A stretch of 20,650 bases of DNA from Patescibacteria group bacterium (GCA_029935375.1 JAOZKL010000010.1:1-20650), one strand, 5' to 3'; positions 7,779 through 15,657 are shown, counted from the stretch's first letter. The notes: generated from the letters alone by a model not told the origin. Translations and numbers: made by a program.

Positions 7779-8825
7779 TTAATAGTCTTTACGCAGTGCC
7801 AATCCAATGGCTGTTGATAATTGATTTATCATCATCATTATATGTGGTTTGATTTCTTTTGGTATATGAATATCTCTAAAACAGTTTCCAAGATATATTG
7901 GAGTGTGGTAATCTCTAAAAAATTCTACAAACCCAGGGGTGTAAATACCTCCACCGGTAAAAACCACTTTTTCTGGAACTTGTCCTATTTTCTTATTTAA
8001 CTCAATAAATGTATTCAATTCCGACTTTAGTATAGAAAAATAATCCAAAACTTGCTTTGGTAAATGATAAAGATTTACAAGACTAAGATCTTTCTTAAAA
8101 TATTCTGCAACCTCTGGATCTATACCAAGGGAGTGTGATAGGTCTGTACTTATTTTTGATGTTCCTGATTTTATGTGAGAGCTTGATCTCAATACTCCAT
8201 CTACAGTTACACTAAAAGTTGTATGATCTCCTCCTATATCAACCATTATGGTATTGCCTTTGTCTGGTGTTAAGAGAGCTCTTATCTGAGATACTGTTTG
8301 ATTTTCTAGTGCAATTCCATCCAGATTAACATGTTCCAAAAGATTTTTACTATTTTCAATAACAAAGTCTGGTAGAGCATTTATTATTACTCTTCGCTTT
8401 CCAGTTTGTTTAACCACTTCTTTTGGCTGTTTTATAATACTCCAAGAAAGTCTCATTTCTTCTGGTGGATATGGGAGAAAATATTTAGCTTGTTTGTTTA
8501 TTTCTTGTTCAATTTGTTTTTTTGATAAACTTGCAGAAAAATCCATTGTTGTTACATAAACATCTTTACTACGTACGCTCATCACTGTTTTGACTCCGCT
8601 AAATTCTCCAGAATTTAATATATCTTCTATCATTGTTGCTAATGGTCGCAACTTCGAGCTACCCCAGTACCCTTCTAGATCAAGGTTATGTTTGGCTACT
8701 CCATATGTAGCAAGCTCTAGTCTATTTTTTTCGTGGGCTACTTCAACCATCTTTATATTATCCGCTCCTATATCAAGACCGATTATATTGGAATTAGAAA
8801 ATAACGATATAAGATTTCCAAGCAC
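7779..8825 (-). CDS. pilM: Type IV pilus assembly protein PilM (actin-like)
   Basis: This 348-residue protein has the actin/FtsA-like ATPase fold of PilM, the cytoplasmic scaffold that binds the PilN N-terminus and links the pilus motor to the inner-membrane complex. Phosphate-1 is GLDIGADNIKMVE (16-28), phosphate-2 is MVDIGGDHTTFSV (194-206), and the adenosine motif is VFTGGGIYTPGF (288-299). Residues 105-150 contain the PilM-specific QEINKQAKYFLPYP stretch. The start is GTG; an in-frame TAA lies 18 bases upstream. No pilN, pilO or pilQ adjoins it; the neighbour upstream is murD, so the rest of the pilus machinery must be elsewhere. Its promoter overlaps the murD stop codon. Confidence 0.85.
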   Translation of the reverse strand: MLGNLISLFSNSNIIGLDIGADNIKMVEVAHEKNRLELATYGVAKHNLDLEGYWGSSKLRPLATMIEDILNSGEFSGVKTVMSVRSKDVYVTTMDFSASLSKKQIEQEINKQAKYFLPYPPEEMRLSWSIIKQPKEVVKQTGKRRVIINALPDFVIENSKNLLEHVNLDGIALENQTVSQIRALLTPDKGNTIMVDIGGDHTTFSVTVDGVLRSSSHIKSGTSKISTDLSHSLGIDPEVAEYFKKDLSLVNLYHLPKQVLDYFSILKSELNTFIELNKKIGQVPEKVVFTGGGIYTPGFVEFFRDYHTPIYLGNCFRDIHIPKEIKPHIMMMINQLSTAIGLALRKDY

Positions 8826-8855
8826 AAAGATGACTTTATATTAAATAACTATTAT

Positions 8856-8884
8856 AGTATATCTAAGTGTATTGATTTGGTCAA
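8856..8884 (-). promoter_or_regulatory. Promoter of pilM
   Basis: On the minus strand TTGACC (8884-8879), a 17-bp spacer and TATACT (8861-8856) predict a start near 8849, giving a leader of about 24 nt. The -35 overlaps the TGA of murD (8883-8881), so pilM can be transcribed independently. Confidence 0.6.
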
Positions 8885-10137
8885 TTGTCTTTTTTGTATT
8901 CTCTAACTAACTTCTTAAATAAGTTACCTTTTTCAGCAAAATTTTTGAAATAGCCATAACTTGGAGATCCCATAGATAGCAAACAAGTTTTCTCTTTTTC
9001 CGTTTTTTCAAAAGCTGTTTTTACAATATTGTTCATATTTTCAACCACTTTGTATTTTTTGTAGGCGTTATTTTTTAGAAGTTTGACCCAGGCTAATCCA
9101 GATTCTGACTGTAATATTATAATATATGGATTATATTTTATGACATTTTCTACAACAGTATCAAAGTCATACCCTCTGTTTTTACCTCCTACAATTAAAC
9201 AACCAAGTTTGTTTTTATAATATTGTACCGCTGCTAGAGTTGCATCTGGAGTTGTTGCGTTTGCATCGTTTACAAATATAATTTTGTTTTTAACTACAAA
9301 TTCTTCCATTCTGTGTTCCAGCCCCTGAAACTCTGAAAAAGTTTTTTGCAATACATTATCGGTTATGTTTAAGAGATTTGCTAGTTCTGCAACTGTTCCA
9401 CAGTTCTGCCTGATGTGTTTCGGTGATAGAGATTTGCTAGTTTTGAATATATTTTTATCTAGTATCTTAGATTTTATGATTTGCCCGTTTGTTTTGATGT
9501 CGTTTTTAATAAAGACTATCTCTGGTATTATCAAAAAATCATTGTTTGTTTGCCACTTCCAGATATTGCTTTTAGCCTCAAAATAAGATTTTATATTTTC
9601 GTGTCTATCAAGATGGTCTGCAAAGAAGTTTAGGAATACAGAATAATGTGGAGAAATTTTTAAGTTTTCAAGTTGATAGCTAGATAATTCACAGACAATA
9701 AAATCCAGATTTTCTATTTTTAACAACAGTGATATTAGAGGATTTCCAAAATTTCCTCCTATCTCAACTTTCTTGTTTGCATTTTGTAATAATTCTGATA
9801 TGAGTTTTGTAGTTGTTGACTTACCTTTTGTCCCGCTTATTCCAATAACTTTAGTTTTGTTGGTTTTGTCTAAGTTTTCAAAAAACACTTCGGTTGAACT
9901 GGTTAATTTTGACTGTATATTTTTATCAAAAACACTTCTATCAATTCCGGGAGAAACAAAGATCACATCAAAATTATCAAAGTTAGCTTTATTTTTGTAT
10001 TTTTTAATATTATCGTCATATATACTAACTCCTATTTTTGGAAAATTTTCTCTACAAAACTTGTAATTCGCTTTTCCTTCTGCACCATATCCATATATTA
10101 GTATATGCTTTGCATTTTTTAGCTTTATGAGTTTCAT
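8881..10137 (-). CDS. murD: UDP-N-acetylmuramoyl-L-alanine--D-glutamate ligase
   Basis: MurD adds D-glutamate to UDP-MurNAc-L-Ala with ATP, a cytoplasmic step of peptidoglycan precursor synthesis. The protein has 418 residues, slightly short for the family (about 440-450). The N-terminal Rossmann-like domain begins YGYGAEGKAN (15-24), followed by VSPGI (61-65). The ATP loop is SGTKGKST (101-108), the Mur-ligase motif is CELSSYQLE (149-157), and the lysine expected to be carbamylated is K189 in YFEAKSNIW. H275-R276 and NDANATTPDAT (290-300) complete the ligase motifs. No other murein gene adjoins it; murA lies 3.3 kb away. Its promoter geometry suggests a leaderless mRNA. Confidence 0.92.
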   Translation of the reverse strand: MKLIKLKNAKHILIYGYGAEGKANYKFCRENFPKIGVSIYDDNIKKYKNKANFDNFDVIFVSPGIDRSVFDKNIQSKLTSSTEVFFENLDKTNKTKVIGISGTKGKSTTTKLISELLQNANKKVEIGGNFGNPLISLLLKIENLDFIVCELSSYQLENLKISPHYSVFLNFFADHLDRHENIKSYFEAKSNIWKWQTNNDFLIIPEIVFIKNDIKTNGQIIKSKILDKNIFKTSKSLSPKHIRQNCGTVAELANLLNITDNVLQKTFSEFQGLEHRMEEFVVKNKIIFVNDANATTPDATLAAVQYYKNKLGCLIVGGKNRGYDFDTVVENVIKYNPYIIILQSESGLAWVKLLKNNAYKKYKVVENMNNIVKTAFEKTEKEKTCLLSMGSPSYGYFKNFAEKGNLFKKLVREYKKDN

Positions 10138-10143
10138 ACTTTT

Positions 10144-10172
10144 ACTTTTTTTTACTTTTTAATATTGGTCAA
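10144..10172 (-). promoter_or_regulatory. Possible leaderless promoter of murD
   Basis: On the minus strand TTGACC (10172-10167) stands exactly 35 nt before the A of the ATG, with a weak -10 (AAAAGT, 10149-10144) at the 17-bp spacing. The position fits the leaderless pattern of other genes here, but the -10 matches in only 3 of 6. Confidence 0.35.
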
Positions 10173-10215
10173 ATTATTCCTCTTCGTTCGTCATATTTTT
10201 TTAAAACTTTTATAA

Positions 10216-10428
10216 CTCATTTATTCCGTTCATTTTACCTTGGTGTAAAACGAACCAAAAAGACCAAGAGAGGATAAAACTTGCCTACGCTCAGACAGTT
10301 ATCCTCTCAATACTACCCAATTTTACATTTACTTCTTTTAATTGAAAAATTGTCCCTCCAGCACTTGGTAAAATCTAGATTTGCTTTTATAAGGATGAGG
10401 TGGGTGGCTATTTTTTTGATAGAATAAG
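10216..10428. repeat. Family D dispersed repeat, copy 2
   Basis: This is a full copy. The main hairpin has arms GAGAGGATAA (10268-10277) and TTATCCTCTC (10299-10308). A second stem pairs CAATTTT with AAAATTG further on, and CCAGCACTTGG follows. The copy ends in GGTGGCTATTTTTTT. It lies in the divergent gap between murD and the Gln/Pro-rich gene. Confidence 0.75.
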
Positions 10429-10432
10429 GGAC

Positions 10433-10537
10433 TGGATTCTGCATCAAGGGCAGGATAATAAAGGGGGGGGTATAAGCAGCTTCAAAAGTTCATGGAGTTT
10501 TGTAGAGGCGAGCCTGCCTCGCCATTGTTTTTGAAAT
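10433..10537. repeat. Degraded family A copy, shared 16-mer and family C copy
   Basis: TGGATTCTGCATCAAGGG and on to 10458 is a worn inverted family A copy directly after repeat D. A G8 tract lies at about 10463-10470. The 16-mer TTCAAAAGTTCATGGA (10481-10496) recurs inverted at 14925-14940. Family C is intact at 10501-10537, with arms GGCGAG and CTCGCC. Confidence 0.65.
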
Positions 10538-10572
10538 ATATCTAGCTTATTATATTAGTGTCAAAAAAACAG

Positions 10573-10601
10573 TTGCACAAACTATAAAACTATAATATAC
10601 T
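10573..10601 (+). promoter_or_regulatory. Promoter of the Gln/Pro-rich gene
   Basis: TTGCAC (10573-10578), a 17-bp spacer and TATACT (10596-10601) predict a start near 10608 and a 47-nt leader without a Shine-Dalgarno sequence. Confidence 0.55.
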
Positions 10602-10654
10602 TTATATAATATTTGAGCGAATAGCTGCACAAATAAAAACAAAAATAGAACTTT

Positions 10655-11968
10655 ATGCCAGCAGGAACATATCCAGATGGTTTTCCACTAAGCCCGCTTG
10701 AAGCGATTAGTTTCTCATATTTTTTGTCTGATCAAGAGAAGGCAGAATGGAGAGAGTGGTTAAAAACTGCCAATTCAGATGAGCAGTTAGAGCTGGTTGG
10801 TACATTGCATGATATTTGGATAGATAATCAGAAAAAAGCGATTCCTAGTGGTTTTAATAATAACCAGCAAAGTCGTAGACCTCAACAGTCACAACAACCA
10901 CAGCAGCCACGGCAACAATCTCAGCAAAACTTTAGACCTCAGCAACAAGCAAGGCAACCACAGAGTGCTCAAGGCTCTCCACGACCTGTAGTTTCGCAAC
11001 AGTCAAATCCTCAGTTTAGCCCATCTAGACCGGCTCCGCAGCAACAACGCCCAGCACAATCTCAACCTAGTCCACAACAAAATACACAACGACAACCTCA
11101 ACCGCAGGCACAGCAATCCAATCAACCGCGGCAGCAGGTTCAAAGCTCACAACAACCATCTCCTCAGCAACCAGCTCAACAGGCAGTTCAACCAAAACCA
11201 ACTAAGCTATCTCCTCAGACACCGCCAAAACCAGCTAAGCCAAAATATACTTTCAAGCAGGTTGATGAATCAGCCCCTGCGCCAAAGCTAGCTGAAAAAC
11301 AAGAAGCGCCTAAGCCAAAATCTGTTGACAAAAAGACAAAATCAGGAGAAAAGGTTCAACAAACAAAAACCAAGAAAAAAGAAGGTGGAAAGTTTTTTAA
11401 TGCTGAAAAAGTAGTTAATCCAAAGACAAAGTCAGTTTTAGAAGGTGTGTACAAGCAGTTTGTAGATAACAAAGCTAGTCAGGAAGATTTGATAAAGGCT
11501 TTGATGAATACAATTGTCAGCTTTGAAAATGTTTCCAATTACTTTGATGTTATTTCTGAGAGAATGATACAATTAAATGATAAGTTGCTAGAGCAGTCCA
11601 AGGGAACACAAGAATTAAAAAACTCATTTGCAGAAGAGATAGGGGATAATCGTTTTCGTGATGATGACATGCAAGATCAGATGAATTCTATAAAAAATGA
11701 TATAAATAGAGTTTCTAGAGAGACTAGATCTGTGCGGCGTGATATTTCAAAAGACCAAGGTCAATTAAAAGAGCAGTTAGCAGTTTATGGTGCTGATATA
11801 TATAAAGGGGATGGGCTTTTGGAGAGATTGAGTGTAATAATGTCTAGAATCAAAAAGTTAGAAACTGGTGGAAAACCTTCTTCTAATAAAAAGATTCAGG
11901 GATTAAAAAATAGAAAGAAGGATGATTCTGATAATATAAAAACTCTCGATATGAGAGATGAGATATAG
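10655..11968 (+). CDS. Gln/Pro-rich protein with C-terminal coiled coil, unknown function
   Basis: I do not recognise this 437-residue protein. Residues 1-62 look helical and folded (WREWLKTANSDEQLELVGTL). Residues 69 to about 195 are a disordered stretch dominated by Gln and Pro, and 195-250 are Lys/Pro-rich and strongly basic. From about 255 to 415 the sequence is helical with a coiled-coil character (VISERMIQLNDKLLEQ; NSIKNDINRVSRETRSVRRD), and the extreme C-terminus is charged. There is no signal peptide or membrane segment, so it is probably cytoplasmic. The layout resembles a scaffold, with two ordered ends tethered by a flexible linker. The CAA/CAG-rich linker makes base composition locally unlike the neighbours. 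The gene is monocistronic and ends at a shared terminator. Confidence 0.7.
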   Translation: MPAGTYPDGFPLSPLEAISFSYFLSDQEKAEWREWLKTANSDEQLELVGTLHDIWIDNQKKAIPSGFNNNQQSRRPQQSQQPQQPRQQSQQNFRPQQQARQPQSAQGSPRPVVSQQSNPQFSPSRPAPQQQRPAQSQPSPQQNTQRQPQPQAQQSNQPRQQVQSSQQPSPQQPAQQAVQPKPTKLSPQTPPKPAKPKYTFKQVDESAPAPKLAEKQEAPKPKSVDKKTKSGEKVQQTKTKKKEGGKFFNAEKVVNPKTKSVLEGVYKQFVDNKASQEDLIKALMNTIVSFENVSNYFDVISERMIQLNDKLLEQSKGTQELKNSFAEEIGDNRFRDDDMQDQMNSIKNDINRVSRETRSVRRDISKDQGQLKEQLAVYGADIYKGDGLLERLSVIMSRIKKLETGGKPSSNKKIQGLKNRKKDDSDNIKTLDMRDEI

Positions 11969-12143
11969 AAATATAATAGACTTCTTTTCTAACTCCACTT
12001 CCAACCCATAAATCCTGAAATTCAACTAAAAAAATACCCTTCCCAATTCGTTTCACTAGTAAAAGTCGTTTCAAAAAAGACGTTTTTAAAATAAATTTAA
12101 GAATTTCTACTTGAAAAGCGAATTAGTCTAATAAAAAAATAGA

Positions 12144-12166
12144 GGTGGCTTAATGCCACCATTTTT
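12144..12166. terminator. Bidirectional intrinsic terminator
   Basis: GGTGGC (12144-12149) and GCCACC (12155-12160) pair perfectly around TTAAT, with ATTTTTATT on the plus side and an A7 run upstream that gives U residues for the minus strand. It lies between the convergent Gln/Pro-rich gene and nusA. The remaining 175 bp of this gap show nothing clear. Confidence 0.85.
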
Positions 12167-12200
12167 ATTGTTACAATATAATTATTTAATAAAGTAGCTT

Positions 12201-13367
12201 CTATTCTTCGTCTTCAAAGTCGTCTATTATTAGTTTTGGACTGTTTTCTTCCATCTGCTCTTCGCTCATCGTTTCTATAGAAATGATTATATCCAAAAGC
12301 TTTGATGCAAGGCGAACATTTACACCTTTACGACCAACAGCAAGAGCTGCTTCTTCAGGATAACAATACACTTTTGCAGTTTTTTTACCTTCTTTGTTTT
12401 TACCCAGTTCAATTTTTTCTATTTCTGCGGGCTCTAATGCATCTGCTATCATATTTTCTAAGTCTCCAGGTTGGTTTTCTACAATATCAACCTTTTCTTG
12501 CTGACCAACAGATATTTCTCTAATTATATTGATAATACGGATATTTTTTCTTCCCAATATTGTTCCAACTGGGTCGATACTTCCATTATCTTCATCTTCA
12601 TTTACTGATACCAAGATCTTGCTCCTGTTGCCAGCTTCTCGTGCAATTTTGTCTACTGTTACAACTCCAGCTTCTACTTCTGGAACTTCTTGTTTGATTA
12701 TAGCGTGGACAAACTCATTATCTGTTCTAGATAGTATGATGCGGGATCCTCTTTGTGGGTCTTCTGTAATATCAACAATTAAAGCTTTTACAATAGTTCC
12801 AGGTTTAAATCTATCTATTGGTAGGATATTTTCTTTTGAGATGAATCCGGTTGTGTTTGCAAGTTTTACAATATAACCACCTTTTCTGAACCCATCAATT
12901 TCTACGCTTACAAGCTCTCCGATTCTATCTTTGAATTTTGATAAAACCTTTGTATGTTTCATATTATTGATAGTATAAACCAGTACTTGTTTGGCAACCT
13001 GACTAGCAATACGACCAAAGTCTACTTCTTGGTCAATACTAACTTCTTCTCTAAGTTCATCCCCAATAGAAACCGTAGGATCGTTTAATCTTGCCTCCAT
13101 TATAGAAATTTCTTTTTCTGGACTTTCAGTTTCTTCTTCTACAACTCTTTGTACTCTAAATACATTATATTTGCCAGTTTCTAAGTCGTAGTTAGCATCA
13201 TACGCATAGTCTTTGTCTCCAAATTCTTTTCTGTATGCTCCAGCGATTGCCTTTTCTATAGCAGAAAGTACTTCATCTTTGTCCAGCCCTCTGTCTATGC
13301 AGAATAATTCAATTTGCCTCTTCAGATCACTTCCGGTATTTTCTTCTTTGTCAATTTTCTTTGTCAT
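12201..13367 (-). CDS. nusA: Transcription termination/antitermination factor NusA
   Basis: NusA binds RNA polymerase and nascent RNA and modulates pausing, termination and antitermination. The 388 residues show the usual order: N-terminal RNAP-binding domain (about 12-140, including DFGRIASQVAKQVL), S1 domain (150-215, GELVSVEI...), KH1 (about 230-300, DPVGTILGRKNIR) and KH2 (about 325-365, AVGRKGVNVRLASKLL). There are no C-terminal acidic repeats, only a short acidic tail (DDFEDEE), as in most non-proteobacterial NusA. The KH1 loop reads GRKN at 272-275 instead of GxxG; the KH2 loop GRKG (345-348) is intact. It is not in the common rimP-nusA-infB operon; murA lies upstream. It has its own promoter and a structured leader. 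Confidence 0.93.
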   Translation of the reverse strand: MTKKIDKEENTGSDLKRQIELFCIDRGLDKDEVLSAIEKAIAGAYRKEFGDKDYAYDANYDLETGKYNVFRVQRVVEEETESPEKEISIMEARLNDPTVSIGDELREEVSIDQEVDFGRIASQVAKQVLVYTINNMKHTKVLSKFKDRIGELVSVEIDGFRKGGYIVKLANTTGFISKENILPIDRFKPGTIVKALIVDITEDPQRGSRIILSRTDNEFVHAIIKQEVPEVEAGVVTVDKIAREAGNRSKILVSVNEDEDNGSIDPVGTILGRKNIRIINIIREISVGQQEKVDIVENQPGDLENMIADALEPAEIEKIELGKNKEGKKTAKVYCYPEEAALAVGRKGVNVRLASKLLDIIISIETMSEEQMEENSPKLIIDDFEDEE

Positions 13368-13390
13368 AACTATATTTTTAATATTTTTTT

Positions 13391-13418
13391 TAAAGAAAGA
13401 CCCGCCGTGGTGGGGGTC
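13391..13418 (-). promoter_or_regulatory. Terminator-like hairpin in the nusA leader (putative attenuator)
   Basis: In the RNA sense, GACCC (13418-13414) pairs with GGGUC (13403-13399), with two further C-G pairs across a one-base bulge and an ACCAC loop, followed by UUUCUUUA (13398-13391). It lies wholly inside the 57-nt nusA leader, so it could end transcription before the gene. Confidence 0.55.
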
Positions 13419-13430
13419 ATTTACATATTT

Positions 13431-13459
13431 ATAATAAAGGAATTATTAAATATTGTCAA
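13431..13459 (-). promoter_or_regulatory. Promoter of nusA
   Basis: On the minus strand TTGACA (13459-13454), a 17-bp spacer and TATTAT (13436-13431) form the best promoter in the window. The predicted start near 13424 gives a 57-nt leader. It sits just after the murA stop codon. Confidence 0.75.
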
Positions 13460-13468
13460 GTTTTATTT

Positions 13469-14809
13469 TTATAGTATGCTAATGTCTGCCCCAAGACTGT
13501 TCAATCGTTCTGATATTTCTTCATATCCTCTGTTTATAGAATAGACGTTTCTAAGTACAGATGTGCCGTCTGCAGCAAGCATTCCAATCAGTATTATCAT
13601 AGCTGGGCGCAATGCTGGTGGACATACTACCTGAGCAGGTTTAAACTCTGTTTCTCCTTCTATGTATACTCTATGAGGATCTGCCAATATCATATTAACT
13701 CCTACTTTTGTCATATCCATATAGTATATAGCTCTGTTTTCATATACCCAATCGTGAATCAGTGTTCTTCCTTTTGCTACAGCAGCTATTGGTACAAAGA
13801 ACGGCAGGTTATCTATATTGATACCAGGAAACGGTCTTGCACTAATTTTTTCGTCTAGGGCTACAAGCTCTGATGGTGCAGTTGTAATATCTACCAATCT
13901 TGTGTGTCCATTATCAGATTTGTATTCGTCAGATAAAGTATATCTAAAATTCATTTTCTTCAACTTTGACAACTCTAATTCCAAAAATTCTATTGGAGCT
14001 TTTTTTATCGTTATTTTGGATTTTGTAACTATTGCAGCGCTAAGGAACATCATCGCCTCTATTGGGTCTTGGCTATTGTAATGTTCTACATCTTGGTTGA
14101 TTTCTTCTTTTCCGTGTATAGTTAGCGTTGTTGTTCCAATGCCTTCTATTTTTACTCCACAAGATTGCAAAAATAGGCAAACATCTTGTACCATATAATT
14201 ACTACTTGCAAATTTTATCGTAGTTTTACCAGGGATCTTTGCAGCTGCCATTATTACGTTTTCACATGCAGTGTCTCCAGATTCATACATTACAACACTG
14301 TTGCTTTTCAGATTTTTTGCATCTACCTTGTACCAATCACTTGTTACTTCTATCTTCGCTCCCAGATCCTCCAATCCGTATATATGTGCCGCTGCGGTTC
14401 GTTTGCCAAGTTTGCAACCTCTAGAATGTGGGATATCAAAGTTATCAAATAAGTGGAGCAATGGACCCATAAACATCAATATAGTCCTTGTTTTTTGTGC
14501 TGATTCTTTGTTTAAATTATCTAATTTCAGTTTTACTGGAGGCTCTATCAAGAGATCCTTCTTGTTTATCCATGTTGTTTTTACTCCAATACTGTTCATC
14601 ACTTCCAGTATTCTCTTAACTTCTTCAATCTTTGGAATGTTTCTCAGAGTAGTCTTACCTTTGTTAAGCAGAGATGCACAGAGAAGTCCCATTGCTCCAT
14701 TTTTTGAAGTATTTGTAGTTATTTCTCCAGATAACTTCTTCCCTCCATTTATACAAAAATCAAGAGAATTTTCTATTCGTGAACTTGTTTTGATACTGCA
14801 TTTTGACAT
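13469..14809 (-). CDS. murA: UDP-N-acetylglucosamine 1-carboxyvinyltransferase
   Basis: MurA transfers enolpyruvate from PEP to UDP-GlcNAc, the first committed step of peptidoglycan synthesis. The 446 residues form the two-domain inside-out alpha/beta barrel of the EPSP-synthase family. The PEP/UDP-GlcNAc-contacting K36-N37 is in TSKNGAM. The catalytic Cys, the usual fosfomycin target, is C132 in SRGCKLGKR. The general acid/base Asp is probably D333 in FPGINIDNLP, an Arg is at 401 in LRPAMI, and the C-terminal NRGYEEISERLNSLGA (427-442) is typical. The sequence diverges from textbook MurA (HSRGC in place of PGGC), and a family paralogue is a lesser possibility. It has its own promoter; nusA follows with a separate one. 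Confidence 0.87.
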   Translation of the reverse strand: MSKCSIKTSSRIENSLDFCINGGKKLSGEITTNTSKNGAMGLLCASLLNKGKTTLRNIPKIEEVKRILEVMNSIGVKTTWINKKDLLIEPPVKLKLDNLNKESAQKTRTILMFMGPLLHLFDNFDIPHSRGCKLGKRTAAAHIYGLEDLGAKIEVTSDWYKVDAKNLKSNSVVMYESGDTACENVIMAAAKIPGKTTIKFASSNYMVQDVCLFLQSCGVKIEGIGTTTLTIHGKEEINQDVEHYNSQDPIEAMMFLSAAIVTKSKITIKKAPIEFLELELSKLKKMNFRYTLSDEYKSDNGHTRLVDITTAPSELVALDEKISARPFPGINIDNLPFFVPIAAVAKGRTLIHDWVYENRAIYYMDMTKVGVNMILADPHRVYIEGETEFKPAQVVCPPALRPAMIILIGMLAADGTSVLRNVYSINRGYEEISERLNSLGADISIL

Positions 14810-14842
14810 AAGATTTTGAGTTATTTTGTTTATAACAGTTTC

Positions 14843-14871
14843 AAATTAACCTTGTCTGTTGTTTTTGTCAA
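14843..14871 (-). promoter_or_regulatory. Promoter of murA
   Basis: On the minus strand TTGACA (14871-14866), a 17-bp spacer and TAATTT (14848-14843) predict a start near 14836 and a leader of about 27 nt. Confidence 0.55.
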
Positions 14872-14924
14872 GTTTTTAGTTCTGTTGTGTAAAACAATAG
14901 CGAGATAGGGTTTCCTCCACAAAT

Positions 14925-15215
14925 TCCATGAACTTTTGAAATAAAACCACCGTCCTGTTATTCCACACACTTTCGCTGTCATCCCGCACTAGATGCGGGA
15001 TCCAATCCTTTGTTCTGTCATGCCCGCCAAGGCGCGGTATCCACGCAAAGTGAAATTATCTTCTGTAGAGGCGGGCCTGTCTCGCCATTGTTTTGCCGTC
15101 ATTCCTGTGAAAACAGGGATCCAGAAAAAATTGATTGAGGTATAGCTAAAACGGTGATTTGATTTTTATTATTGAATATTAAAACACTGGATCCCGCATC
15201 TAGTGCGGGATGACA
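14925..15215. repeat. Cluster of family A, B and C repeats
   Basis: In order: the 16-mer TCCATGAACTTTTGAA (14925-14940, inverse of one at 10481); family A at 14978-15004, a near-perfect palindrome with arms around CCCGCA and TGCGGG; family B at 15017-15046, with an expanded loop; family C at 15064-15094; an A-like variant GTCATTCCTGTGAAAACAGG (15098-15124); and an inverted family A copy at 15188-15215. A and its inverted copy flank the cluster. This is the only cluster without repeat D. Confidence 0.8.
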
Positions 15216-15282
15216 CAGTGGAGAGTGCGGGCATGGCAGAAGATGGCTGCGGGATAACAATATTAATATTTTTACGGATTTC

Positions 15283-15311
15283 TTGACAATTTTTATTCTC
15301 CGTGTTCTTAT
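15283..15311 (+). promoter_or_regulatory. Leaderless promoter of the 37-aa peptide gene
   Basis: TTGACA (15283-15288), a 17-bp spacer and TCTTAT (15306-15311) are followed by 6 nt and an ATG at 15318. The predicted start is the A of the ATG. Confidence 0.5.
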
Positions 15312-15317
15312 ACTTAT

Positions 15318-15431
15318 ATGGTTAGGTATTCTAGGCAGGGTTTTGTAAAATATATTATTTTATTTACAGTTATTGCATGTGGATTAGTGTCCTTGGTGTA
15401 TCCAATATTTGGTATGCATTGTGCTTTTTAA
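15318..15431 (+). CDS. Small membrane peptide, 37 residues
   Basis: The frame encodes a short basic head (MVRYSRQGFVK) and one hydrophobic segment (YIILFTVIACGLVSLVYPIFG, about residues 12-32), ending MHCAF. This is the shape of a small single-span inner-membrane protein. Support for it being a real gene is its placement exactly 35 nt after a perfect TTGACA, the same geometry as known genes here, and its position outside the repeats. Its TAA is followed at once by the tRNA-Ser promoter. No function can be suggested. It could be a chance frame. Confidence 0.45.
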   Translation: MVRYSRQGFVKYIILFTVIACGLVSLVYPIFGMHCAF

Positions 15432-15434
15432 CGC

Positions 15435-15463
15435 TTGACAATTTGCATAAATTGTAAAATGAT
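15435..15463 (+). promoter_or_regulatory. Promoter of tRNA-Ser
   Basis: TTGACA (15435-15440), a 17-bp spacer and AATGAT (15458-15463) predict a start near 15470, three bases before the mature tRNA 5' end. Confidence 0.55.
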
Positions 15464-15472
15464 TTTTTTGTT

Positions 15473-15562
15473 GGAGAGGTGGCTGAGTGGTCGAAAGCGT
15501 CTCACTGCTAACGAGATGTCCCTTTACCGGGACCGCAGGTTCGAATCCTGTCCTCTCCGCCA
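15473..15562 (+). tRNA. tRNA-Ser (anticodon GCU)
   Basis: The acceptor arms GGAGAGG (15473-15479) and CCTCTCC (15552-15558) pair fully, followed by the discriminator G and an encoded CCA (15560-15562). The anticodon loop CTGCTAA carries GCT, reading AGC/AGU serine codons. A long variable arm (TGTCCCTTTACCGGGAC) marks a class II tRNA, and the T arm has GGTTCGAATCC. Confidence 0.97.
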
Positions 15563-15583
15563 TTTTGTTATCAATTGTTTTAT

Positions 15584-15607
15584 AAGCCTTAATGGCTTGT
15601 TTTTTTT
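15584..15607 (+). terminator. Intrinsic terminator of tRNA-Ser
   Basis: AAGCC (15584-15588) and GGCTT (15594-15598) pair around TTAAT, followed by a G and eight T residues (15600-15607). Confidence 0.7.
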
Positions 15608-15657
15608 GTGCTATTACTCTTTACAACAAACAAAAAATATGATTAAGTAATTGTACT

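Noticed and set aside
8881..10137. UGA read as glycine (as in Absconditabacteria/Gracilibacteria)
   Set aside because: TGA ends murD and the ABC ATPase at the expected family lengths, and no family-conserved Gly coincides with a TGA, so the standard code fits.
11969..12120. Possible second hairpin AAAAGTC...GACGTTTTT before the nusA terminator
   Set aside because: Only three uninterrupted pairs with bulges; too weak next to the perfect hairpin at 12144.
14271..14819. 182-residue plus-strand open frame
   Set aside because: It lies wholly antisense to murA, which has full family motifs; no homology is recognisable in the antisense frame.
15435..15650. 71-residue open frame across the tRNA
   Set aside because: It reads through the tRNA-Ser and its terminator; a chance frame.
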